The notes under the pieces were generated by a model that saw only the letters and a program-made list of their open reading frames with translations, was not told where the DNA came from and ran no database searches. Position numbers and translations under genes: made by a program. A stretch of 64,000 nt of DNA from Lycocorax pyrrhopterus obiensis (Eukaryota; Chordata; Aves; Passeriformes; Paradisaeidae): assembly GCA_014706295.1 (NCBI GenBank), contig JACSVZ010000015.1, positions 56,107,535 through 56,171,534 on the forward strand, given 5' to 3'. Positions 40,168 through 51,146 of this stretch are shown here, in pieces; the first letter of the stretch is position 1, and every line of letters begins with the position of its first letter.

Positions 40168-40257
40168 GAATCGCTCTGCACAGAGGCGTAACGAGCGACG
40201 TGCTCCGCGCTGGAAGAATAGAGGTGCGCGGTGCTGGGGAAGGCCAGGCCGCCAGAA
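40168..40257. promoter_or_regulatory. Second intronic CpG cluster
   Basis: Ten CpGs in about 90 bp (GGCGTAACGAGCGACGTG, CCGCGC, GTGCGCGG). It lies in the 21.9-kb intron, about 3.8 kb upstream (in gene order) of the I-helix exon. Regulatory function is inference; no other promoter signal was identified. Confidence 0.35.
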
Positions 40258-42345
40258 TCCACCTCCCCTCCTCAAATCACGGCTTTCAAGTTTTGCAGCT
40301 GTCAGAAGATGGGAGCTGTACTGCTCACAGGCGAGATGCAGCGTGACTTTTCTCACAGGGGGCCAGGGTCCTGGAGGGGCGGGGGATGTCTCCAGCTCTC
40401 TCCATCCTAAACAGGGAGTTGTGTTTTCGTATCTAAGACTGACATGCCAGCTGACCTTCTGGCAAACTCACCGTGCTTTGGGGATCCAGGGGACCCTTGG
40501 GTCATGCTTTTGGTAGAGAGATTAAGCTGTTCAACTTCTATGCAAGCTGAAGTAAAAAAATTACTTAAGGAAAACTACCAAATATATATCAGTTACATTT
40601 TTAGTTCTTAATGCTTTGATTTCAGTCATGTTTTCTGCAAATTATGCTCAAATTTTGCACCACTCTGATAGTTCAGATCTGCATTTTGAGTTCAAAAGAG
40701 CCCAGAAACACAAAAATTTACTTTATGATGAATCAAGGAATCAAAATAAATGACATAATTGGTCAGTAGTCTGTAAAGCACTTGCTGTGGTGTGAAAGTC
40801 ATACGAATGTGATGCTGCTAACATAATACCATTCAAAATAAACTGTACAGCCCCTCCTGGTCTTTCTCAAATGCTCTGATGGAAACTCAAAAAAGATAGA
40901 TTTCAGAATCCTTATCTAGCAGGTAGAAAGCTCACATCTCATATTATTTCAGCAAACTTGTACAAACACTGCTATATCAATGTATATCCAGGAAGCTTTT
41001 TATAAGTTTGATTTGGCAACCCTCTTTTTAGGTGAAACAAACCTGTGTCACCAAGAAGTTATCAGTAAAGCACTGCAGTAGCTACCCAGATCCTTTTGAA
41101 AAAGAAGCACAAAATGGAGCTTCACTAAAACTATCATTTTGCCAAACTTCTTTGAAAGGATCAAATTCAACCTCTAACACTTGCAGGCTTCATTTGGTTT
41201 CTCAGTGAAATCACAAAAACCCTAGTTTCACTGCTAATACATCCAATTCCAAAACATTTCAGAGAGAATGTCCTTTTGCCTTGTGCTCAAACACAGAAAT
41301 CAACTGAGAGGCCCTCAAATTTGTGTGTCTGAAGGTCGAGGACAAGGTGCTCTCACAGGTGATGCTCAGCTCTGGAAGGACCTGGACTCTGTTGGACTGC
41401 AGGGTATGGCATTGCTCAAGAGTGGCTGAGAGACTTTTCAGTCTGGCAGATAAAACCCTTTTGTTTGCATTTCCTAATATCAGCAGAAGAAAAGACTGCA
41501 ATGTTTCTATTGTGAATGGGCCGAGTGTCTGAGGGCAGGCAGGTCTTACAAAGTGAAATAACTTGTATTAAAAAAATTACTAAATTTAAAGCAAAAAAGA
41601 AAAACTCACTGAGTGCTGACTGGGAAGGTGGAGCAGCCTTTTGCCAGCCTGATCTGATTTTAATATTTATAATAAAACCCCAGATTGAGAAGATTTTGTG
41701 TAACTTTGGACTGGATATTTTCATATCTTATCATCACTAATCTTGTATGCAAGTTGTTGACCGTAGTTCACATCTATAAGAGAACCCTGTGAGCATTCAA
41801 TAACACTGCATTTGATGTCAGAAGCCACAGCAATGCCTTTGCTTGCTACTTGAAAGAAAAGTGTCCCTACAATAATTCTTGCAAAAAGGCAAAATGAAAG
41901 CTGCCCCCAGGAGGGGCAGGAAAGTCAGCAAATAGATGAAGGCACCTGACAACAGAAAGTGTTAAACATGGCAACAAAACATACCTTCTCTATGTGACCA
42001 GTGTTCTTCTAAAAAATAAAAGATAAAAATAAAGCCAAGAGTAAGCCTAAATTAGAACATGGTATGGGTTTTATTGGCTGAGTTTGCCACTAAACCTGCA
42101 AAGTGGCCAATCTGATTTACTGGTTAAAGCAGTGCCCTTCCACAGTAGCTGAGATGCTTTAAGCTGCACTCCCTTTTTTGCCTGAAAAGCACAGCTATAG
42201 CTGGTGCAGCTTCTCCATCTGTAAAATCGGTACAACAGACATCAAATCTTATAAAACACCGTGAAGAGAAGCTAATGACGATCTCAGAAAACCCTTTAAG
42301 ACCTAGGATGAAAGCAGATTTACACAGACTCAAAGAGTTTAAGGC

Positions 42346-42556
42346 AAAAGCATCATCATAGAGGGGAAGGAGCCCTGGAAGAAACTGAGCAAGTTATCTG
42401 CTTCATCCCCTTGCCACAAGGCAACATCAGCCAAACCAGCACTGACAGCTGTTTGTCTAACCTGTTCTTAAAAACCCAGCAAACCCTGGCTTCCCACAGC
42501 ATCCCCAGGCAGTCCACCCTAGCACTGGACCTTTTTCGTCACTGCAGAGGTTTCCC
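42346..42556 (-). mobile_element. Old diverged CR1-type LINE tail
   Basis: The order of blocks on the + strand is that of the reverse-complemented CR1 3' region, at clearly lower identity than the copy at 26697: a CATAGAGGGGAAGG start, GCTGTTTGTCTAACCTGTTC, TTAAAAACCCAGCAAACCCT, then CCCCAGGCAGTCCACCC. It is in sense orientation relative to the gene and is probably an older subfamily. Confidence 0.7.
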
Positions 42557-42649
42557 CTCCTCCGGTGAGTCACCACAGATATCGTAAATCATTAGATTTC
42601 ACCACCTACATCCATAAAGTCTGCGACTCCACAACCTGTACATGTTTTC

Positions 42650-42664
42650 ATATATATATATATA
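42650..42664. repeat. (TA)n microsatellite
   Basis: About seven TA units, embedded in AT-rich intron sequence. Confidence 0.85.
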
Positions 42665-45600
42665 CAAAATTTCAAAATATCTTTAATAAAGCATGATGAT
42701 AACATAAAAATCAAACTGCTGAAAATTACAAAATTATTTTCACGTAGTAGTGCCTCCATTCATGGGAGAGAAGAGTGCACAGGTGCTGATAATTTCTTCT
42801 TCAAAAATCTTGCACCTTTCTGACCTTCAAAACGCAAAGTTAAAGAATGAGTAGCTTACAGAGGGATGGGTAAGCCTAATTCAACCGGAAAATAAAGCTG
42901 GAGGGAATTCTTAAACCCAAGATTTTGTTAGTGACCCATCTCCCCTCAGTTTATACTGCTGCAAGCAGCACTAGAGGGCTCACATCTTGAAAGACAGCAG
43001 CCTCCTTCTCCAGATGGTCCCACACAAACCAGGGATGAAAATAAATTTGAATTTCAGATCTAATCGTTAGTGAAGGAAAAGAAAGCAAAGAGTTGTTTGT
43101 AGCTGACATAATGTTAATACAGGTGTTTACAGCTCTTCCAAGAGGAGACTGGTTTTAAGATCCTAGCCAAAGGCCTGACTTAGCTAAAGTGATCTGTAGG
43201 ATGAAGAGACACTACAGGTATGGGTGGGAAAAAAGATACACTCCTATTTGGTTGTTTCATTAACTGTGTGGGCCCACAGAGAAACCCACAGCTTGCCTAG
43301 AGAGCTGGAAACCTTCTCAGTGGCTCTTCAGTGTAAAATCAAGGGATTGTCTGCAGCAGGGTCCATTTACACCCCTACAGAACTGGCCATTGTCTCTGAC
43401 TCTGGGGAGTTTTCCTCCAGCTCCAGGCTCAGGTATCTATGACAAGCACTAAGTTTTTCACCATGAAATTCAGTCTAATGGCAAACAAGCGTCATGTAGG
43501 TTGTGGCAGCTGCTTGGCAGCTCTGCCACACTGGGCTGGCAGCCTCAGCCCAGGTCACAGCACAACAGCATAACCAGCACAGCTCCCTCCATCGCGTGCA
43601 CACATGGGGAAGGCTCAGAAAGCAGCCCAAAATTCAGTGGCTACAGAGTCCCATCCAGCTTTCCCAGTCTCTGCATCGTGGTGAGCAAGAGACATTGGCA
43701 GCAAATATCAGTGGACAGCAACCTCCTCATTCTGTATTTGCAAAACATTTAGGATAACACCACTCTGATAATGACTCCTGGCATTATCACAGTGCAAACA
43801 ATAAATATTGGATTTGTGTGTGTGGTAGCTGAGCTTCTCCTGCCCCACACGTGTTTTGCCGCTTGAAGGGGGAGGAGTGACACTATCAGAATACACAGTG
43901 TGGAAACACAAGGTAAGAAATAACTGAGTGATGGGGGGAAAGAATAGCTCAGGCCAGGCCCTGCCATGCATGCCAGCATGTGGAACAGGCACCCATCCCC
44001 AAACCAGCAGCAAGCTGTCCAGCCTACTTCACACTGTACACGTGCATCCTCTCCCAAAGCTCATCTGGCCTCCCACTAAACCCTCTGACACTCCTCCTCT
44101 CTGTTATTTGCACGAGGAAGGGAGGATGCAGGAAGGGAGTGTTTTAGGCTAAGTGTCTGGCACCCAGAAGCTTGACCCTCTGCTGACTCAAATTGCTGAC
44201 TAAAGGCTGCTGTTGCAGGCAGTCCTCTGCTCCTTTCTACTTGCCACAGGTTACAATTTTATTTGCTTAAATTTAATTCCTGATTAATAATAATTTATTG
44301 TTTTAGCAGTTGTCTGACATTCAAGAAAATGCACAGGAATCTCATTATTTCTTTCTTACTCTTTGTTCTTCCTGCCCCATATGCTCCTTTTAACACTCTT
44401 GCAAAGCCCCACCACTCACTTTGAAGAGCCATCAGGACGTTTTGGAGCCATTCAGGGAATTTACTGCTCACATCCTGCTCTCCCTCATCTCTCCCCAGTG
44501 TTTGTTCAAGATCCTTTCTTTCTGCATCACACAACATGTAGACTGCATACGTTTTGAGGGAAGGAACAGCTCATTATTTGGTTTTGTGATGCCCTTAAGT
44601 TCAGGAAACTAAAATAAAAATTTTTTTAACTAAATTGATCATGGTTTTGAGACTGACATAAATGGCACATACTGCTAAAAAAAAAAGTACAGTTAATGTT
44701 ATTTATATTCTCTAATAACAATATGGTGGGGGGAAAATTGTCTTTATCACTTCTTCAAGCAACTGCTCTCCACTGCTGGCAGGCAATCCTACTGCCGGCT
44801 TATCCATTCATGATCACACCTGCACCCTACATTAGGATTTATCCTGGATTTTCAGCTATATTAAACTGGCTTTTACCTAAAGTACATAAATCACATCTAT
44901 ATCTGACTCTCATGACTTGGGTGCATGAAGGGATACAGGTTTCTAACACAGTGGGTGAAAGCACTGGGAAGGAAAGGATTATTTTCAGCTAACCAGTGAC
45001 CAATAACAAACTGTGTTATCCTCCACACTTTCACGGATGCTCGGTTCAGTTATGGGTTTTATCCAATAGATGGCTCCTCAGTAGCAGGAAGGATTCTCCC
45101 CCTGCTCTCCTTTCCTTCACGGAGTTTCAATATGACTTTCTAATATTTACACAGCTATTATCTTGCAAATATAGGCATTTTGTGTACACTGATAAACACA
45201 CAGAAGAAGCACGTGCGCGTGAATTAAAGAACAAAAGAAAAATTAGATGACATTTTATATACTGCCTACCACTTTGTCCTCTGCCAGTACAGGGATGCAT
45301 GAAAAATGACAGCCTAGAAAGCTTCCTAAAGTAAAACTAAAAAAAAAATTAAAAAAATACAACTACAGAAACATTACCAGCATGCCAAATATGAGCTGTC
45401 TTTCTTCCCAAAAATATGAGGACATCTCCCACATCTTACATATCCCTGACTGAGCAATACTTTAGGAACTTGCAGGCATCATTACTACTCTGACAATAAA
45501 AGATTTTTCACAAGAAAAAAATAAAAATCCTGTGTGTAATTATTGATATAATGACCCAGAAGAGTTCTGTGTAACTGGCAGGGTGCAAGTTAACATCATC

Positions 45601-48600
45601 AAGAGTAATGTTAGCATTTCTGAGATGGTGAAAGTGAATACATTTTTGTTGTTTTACAGAAAAACATAATTAGAATAATAACAGCAAAGCCCCAAGATAG
45701 GAAAATCACATTTATGCCATACAGGCACTTGTGACTTCTCTGAATTAAAAGAGCAGTTCCCAGTCATTTCTGTCCTGAGATCTATCCTGCATCTCACTCA
45801 GATCTTGTCAAGATCCTGTCAACACCTGGCAGTAACCCCATTTTGGGATTGCGACCCTCTGGTCTGACCACATGATCAAGTGAAAACAGAACACCCACAA
45901 TAAATAATAAATTGCACAGAAGCCAGACCATGGCTATTTAAAATCCCATGATTTAACACTTCAATGGGACACAAGTATGAGCCCCCTATACCTGCTGTTA
46001 GCATCTAAAATAATATCAACCCTACTAATAACCTTTGTCCTTGAAACAATAAGCTGCTTTGAAAAGTGGGGGAACGGTATCATTTCACTACAAATACACA
46101 TATAAATATGTGTAACATTAGCATTGTAACGTGAGCACAATTACAGCCATAATAACTGTCAAGAAAAAAAATAACTGTTTTATCTCTGTTCAAAGCTGAG
46201 CACAATCACCAGTCACATTTCAGCATTCCAAAAGGACTTGCCTAATTCCATGCCTCAAACCAGCTTTTTTGCCGGCTAAAACCTGGAAAATTCAAACCAA
46301 CTGGCACCTTGCTCACTCCAAAATAAGCTCAGCAGCAGCATGCTTGACCATGGGCTGTGACACTGTTGCTTCCCTTTAGCCCTGAGCAGACACCCCAAGC
46401 AGTCCTCTGTCCTTGATGTGTATTATGCAGAGAAACAGCACATGTAAAGGCAGCCTCACGATCTGGTGATCCCTCCTTGGCTCTTTTCATGCTCAAAGAC
46501 ATTGCTCTCAAACTGCAACGGGCAGATTTAAACCCTGGCCAGTCCCAATGGTGGTGAAACACCAAAGCTCCATCTTTCTACCTGTCTCTCTCTCCCAGGA
46601 TGCTGCAGCCAGCAGAACTCACCCAGACCCAAAGCCAAGCCTGCAGACTTTCACCCACCTTCTCTCTTTAAGGGGCAAATATACAGGCACGCCAAAAAAT
46701 CAGAGTTCACAACTGAAATACTGACAATCATTTTCACCGCGGAGCAGTTTAAAAGAGGCAGCAGTGATATTCATTAAGCTGTTAATAATGGATTGTGGCA
46801 CAAAGCAATTTATCAAGTTTCCACTGTAACTAAAATCACTGAATATTCGGGCACTTGCAATGCACCTAGCTCTCCCTGCTTCTGAAGCTTTACATTTTAA
46901 TGTGAATTATAGCTCCCTCTCCCCAGAGAGCTACTAAAAAGCCCATTTTAATTGGTATGTTTTTAATTGAGATTACATTATTAAAAAGTGTAAATTTCTG
47001 TTGAAGAGAGAAAGGAGGTGCTCAGCTCCCCTTTAGTCTCTGTCTCCCTTAGATATAGCTTGCTTATCCCAGCGGGAGGGAAAAATGAAGGGTAGCTGCT
47101 GTGAAGGAAGAGGAGAAAGCCCTGAACACTCACAGGCTGTGAAGCCAGGGCAAGGCAGCACTGACTGCCACGGATGCAGGATTTTCTAGGTGGATTTTCG
47201 GGAGGGAGAGGAATCACCATCATCGTTCAGGCCGCTCTTAACAAAAGGCAGACGGAAAACACCACGCAGGGATTCCTGCCTTGTAGCCAGCTGACATCGA
47301 GGGCACATTTCAGCAAGCCTCTCCTCGAGGTTACCCATCACAGACAATCTGTTGTTTTCCATAATAAGTAACTCTAACATTAAATTCTCCTCAAAATACA
47401 AATACAGGGTCCAGCGAAAGCCTCTGGTCTGCTGGCTCCACAAGGCTGGGGAGAGGGAGGGGCAGGTGGGGAGAGGCAGCCCCTGGGGCAGCCTGAACAC
47501 GGTGGCAAGAAGAGAATTGCCCCAGCAAACAAAGCTGGTCGCCTTTGTGCATGGAGACGGTCAGACTGACTCGTCGCCGCGTTAAAAAGAAAAGCAACTT
47601 CATGCACTTGGCATCCAAATGCTGGCCACTTAAACGGTTCTCCTGCTGGCAAGATGGACTGTCAGTGCCTCTTATAAGTAGGAGTATGGATCTGCTAAGG
47701 TAAGCAGACACAAGAGAAAACGGAGAAATATCAAAGGAGTGCAAAGTAGATGGCAACAGCTGAGACAGATCAAGGAAAAAACCTCCAAAGATCAAAACAT
47801 GCCAAAAGATGGACAAGATGGTTGAACAAGAATGAAATACCATGGAACAGCTTTTTCATAACTGCTTCAGAAAAGGTCACACTGTATTGCAAAAAGGAGG
47901 CAGTGCGTGGGGCTGAGAGAGGTCACTGCAGGCAAACAGAGACACAGAAAGACGAAGAGACAAATTCAAAGATCACCCACTAATACCACAAGTGCTGCAA
48001 CTCCCCTTCTGGTTCTGGAAGTGACTCAGGAAGGAAGAATGGTGAACCAACAACAGAAGGGAAAAAAAAAAGGATGAAATGAGAAAGACAAAACTGAAAT
48101 TGTTAAAACTGACAAGAGAAAGGGAAAGCTCTGTTACTGCAATGAGGTCAGTAAATCCGTGATTTTTTTCTAAATGAAGAATTTAGATGCTACGCTCTAG
48201 TTACACACGTCAGAAGAAAGCCTGTTTGTAGTGGGAAAGTACCGAAACACTCTATTGCTCTAAACAGCAAGGTAAAATTTACACATGAAATTCCTGGTCC
48301 CAGTCAATAGGCCCCTTGCAGATTTAGATGAAGAGTAAGTAAAAACAAAAAAAAAAGACTATGTAAACAAAGATTAGATCTTATATCCCACCTTGGCATT
48401 AAAGACCACCACTCTGCTGTGCAGAAAGTTAATCTCCAGATTATTTAATTTAATGCAAGATTCCTTTTGCTTGCTGGTTTGAAAACCCCACACCCAGATC
48501 GCAGATGAAGCAGGAAAAGGAAGGGCTTTCAGTGACCTCAAGTAGAATCTTCTGAGAAACTTTGAGGGAGCACATTGCAAGGGTAACGTAAAGAAGAGAT

Positions 48601-48924
48601 GAAGAACGGTAAGAGAGACAAACTACAAAAGAAGGGAATGTGCACAACCTCAGGGTAACAATTTTCCCTTTCAGCTGAAAGGCTGAATACTGAGACCATA
48701 CCATGACGGAAAACAAATGACAGGAAGCGGGAAGAGATAGGCTGGGCAAGATTTGCTTTATGCCAACAGAATCACAAAGGGAAACTGTGTTTCCAAGCCT
48801 ATAGGAAGATGACCCTGAAAGACAGATTTAACACTGCTTAGGCTGGCTATTTTGCACAGATGAAAACATGCAGCAAAAAGGCCAGATTAATTACTGATTT
48901 GGCATGTATCAACAGATATATATG

Positions 48925-49480
48925 ACTGCGTCAGATTCAAGTCTGAGTGCTATAAAAGAAAGGCAGCTGGATGTGCTTTACTCCCTGTCCAGAAAACAGA
49001 GACCTTTTTCTCAGCCCTGGACACAACAAAGTCTCATTGGGTATGTGAAATTTCTGTGGCCTGAGCATGCACATTTCCCCAAATATATAGAGTGACCCAC
49101 CAGGTTGCAACAGCCCTGATTCAATTATTTTTTCTGATAAGAGTATCAGGAAAGTTGTTAACTAACCAAGGGGACAAACTTTATGTCTAAGGTCATGAAA
49201 GAGCAGCACTGAGTACTAGGTATAAAAAGTATTAAAGCCAATGCCACATCCTCCTCAAACAGATGGCCTTTCAGAAAGATTTAATCAGACACTGAAATGC
49301 ATGCTGCGAATACTCATTACTAGCACAGGATCAGGCTGGGACAAGTGGCCAGCACTGACGTTATTGCCTACAGGGAATTACCACAGGCATAAACAGGATT
49401 TTAAATGTTTGAACCTCACTCTGCACAGCAAGCACAGGGTCCCTTTGTGATCATAAAGGAGAGTAAAGCAAAAAAATTCA
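48925..49480 (+). mobile_element. Decayed Ty3/Gypsy-like pol remnant (RNase H and integrase pieces)
   Basis: Three pieces lie in the + order expected for a Ty3/Gypsy-type pol. About 48925-48990 gives ASDSSLSAI and VLYSLSRK, similar to the RNase H ASD...VLYxSRK pattern. About 49044-49090 gives a FLWPEHAH-like stretch, similar to the end of the integrase zinc-binding region. About 49235-49315 gives HPPQTDGLSERFNQTLK, close to the integrase signature HPQTDGxxERxNxTLK. Farther 3', two other frames keep traces of the downstream integrase region. Stops, frameshifts and deletions break the copy and part of the catalytic core is missing. It is antisense to TBXAS1. No LTR was seen at either side. Confidence 0.62.
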
Positions 49481-50574
49481 TGATGAGGTGGGCCAGGTCT
49501 ACATTGCAGAGGAGAAGCAAGAGACCCACGCCCTTACAAGGAGCAACCACCTAATTTTTTTTGTTTTCTTATCTGCTGTTTTTTCACCTGTGCTGATCAA
49601 GCCACCACAAAACTCAGCAACAAAGGCCAGTTTTCTCTGGATCCCACCTTCAAAGCACAATGAGCTCTTGCTCACCTTATTTTAATGGACACATAAAATA
49701 GAGCTGTGACCACTCCATGCCCTTCAGTATCAAGAAGAGGAAAAACAGGATATAGCCTCAAGAACCAGCACTCAAAAGAAAGAAAAAAAAAAAATAAGAG
49801 CACTTTTCACCTCTCCTTCAGTGATGGGGGTGGATTCTTTGAAAGAGGCAGATTTGCCTTTCAATTCATTACTCTTTCAGTTTTTCAGATGAGTTTTACT
49901 GCAAACATTTGGAAGAGTCCTTAAGCTATCTTTTGACGTGGATTTTCAATAAACAGTATCTTAAGAGACTGATTTTACCATGCAAACACTATTTTTAAAA
50001 GTCACTAAAAACCTTGACATTACCAACAACTGAGCATGTGGATTTATTTATTTTCAGTCTAGATGAAAAGGCCTTTTTTCAGCACTAAAGATCCCACCCT
50101 TCTCCAATAAAAGATGTTTCTCATATGCTGTAGATTGGCAAAGCCAAATGTCCATCTTCACTTCCCACACTGGCTGGTGAAAACAGGAGGAAAATACACG
50201 CAAAACTTATTGACAGAAGCATTTAAATCCTTCCTCCTTTTAACTCTGAAGGCATCCTGCTGGCTTAGTGACTTCCTGCTGATTAATGCTGCTACAGGGA
50301 GCATCTGAACCTCTCCTGTTCTGCCCAGAAAGGGCCAAACCTAAAATTTTTTTGAAGGCCCTCTGAAGGAGGTCCATCGCACATCTGTTAGAAAGTCAAG
50401 TTAGCTTTTCCTGCATAGATACTCACATTTTCCTGGCACTATCTGCAAGATCATTCTTGGCAACTGTGGATATGCAAAGACTTAACCAGACTAACCAGCA
50501 TGAACACCCTGGTGCTTTGATTTAAAATCTGTCCTTTAGTACCAGTCTATGCTCTTGCAGACTGAAGTATGGTC

Positions 50575-51146
50575 ATCACCTGTACTTGGCACTGCTGAAG
50601 CCACACCTTGAGTGCTATGTTCAGTTCTGGGCCCCTCAGGAATGATTTGGAGGGGCTGGAGCATGTCCAGAGAAGGGCAGTAGAGCTGAGGAAGGTCTGG
50701 AGCACCAGTCTGATGAGGAGCAGCTGAGGGAGCTGGAGTTGTTCAGCCTGGAGAAAAGGAGGCTCAGGGGAAACGTTATCACTCTCTACAACCACCTGAA
50801 AGGAGATTGGAGTCAGGTGGGGGTTGGTCTTTTTTTCACAAGTAATATGACAAGAGGAAATGGCCTCAAGTTGTGCCAAAGGAGGTTTTGATTGGATATT
50901 ACGAAAAATTTCTTCACCAAAAGGGTGGTCAGTTGTTGGAACAGGCTGCCCAGGGAAGGGGTTCAATTACTAACCCTGGAGGTATGTAAAAGTCACATAG
51001 ATGTGGCACTTGGTGGACATGGCTTAGGGGTGGACATGGCTTAGGGGTGGACTCGGCTTAGGGGTGGACTCGACAGTGCTGGGTTAATGGTTGGACTTAA
51101 CGATCTTAAAGGCCATTTATAATCTAAATGATTCTGTGATTCTATG
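50575..51146 (+). mobile_element. CR1 LINE 3' fragment, ~570 bp
   Basis: Typical CR1 blocks appear in order: GAGTGCTATGTTCAGTTCTG, CATGTCCAGAGAAGGGCAG, AGTCTGATGAGGAGCAGCTG, GAACAGGCTGCCCAGGGAAG, and the terminal GATTCTGTGATTCTATG. The copy is 5'-truncated and antisense to TBXAS1. A 17-bp unit is tandemly tripled inside it (51014-51064; see separate entry). Confidence 0.93.
51014..51064 (+). repeat. 17-bp unit repeated three times inside the CR1
   Basis: Units at 51014-51030, 51031-51047 and 51048-51064 read TGGACATGGCTTAGGGG twice and TGGACTCGGCTTAGGGG once, followed by a partial fourth (TGGACTCG). Most CR1 copies have one or two such units at this site, so this is a small local expansion. 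Confidence 0.9.

Noticed and set aside
47391..47843. 150-codon minus-strand ORF with hydrophobic N-terminus
   Set aside because: Looks secretory-like only by composition; no homology, no consistent splice sites, and located in the middle of an intron.
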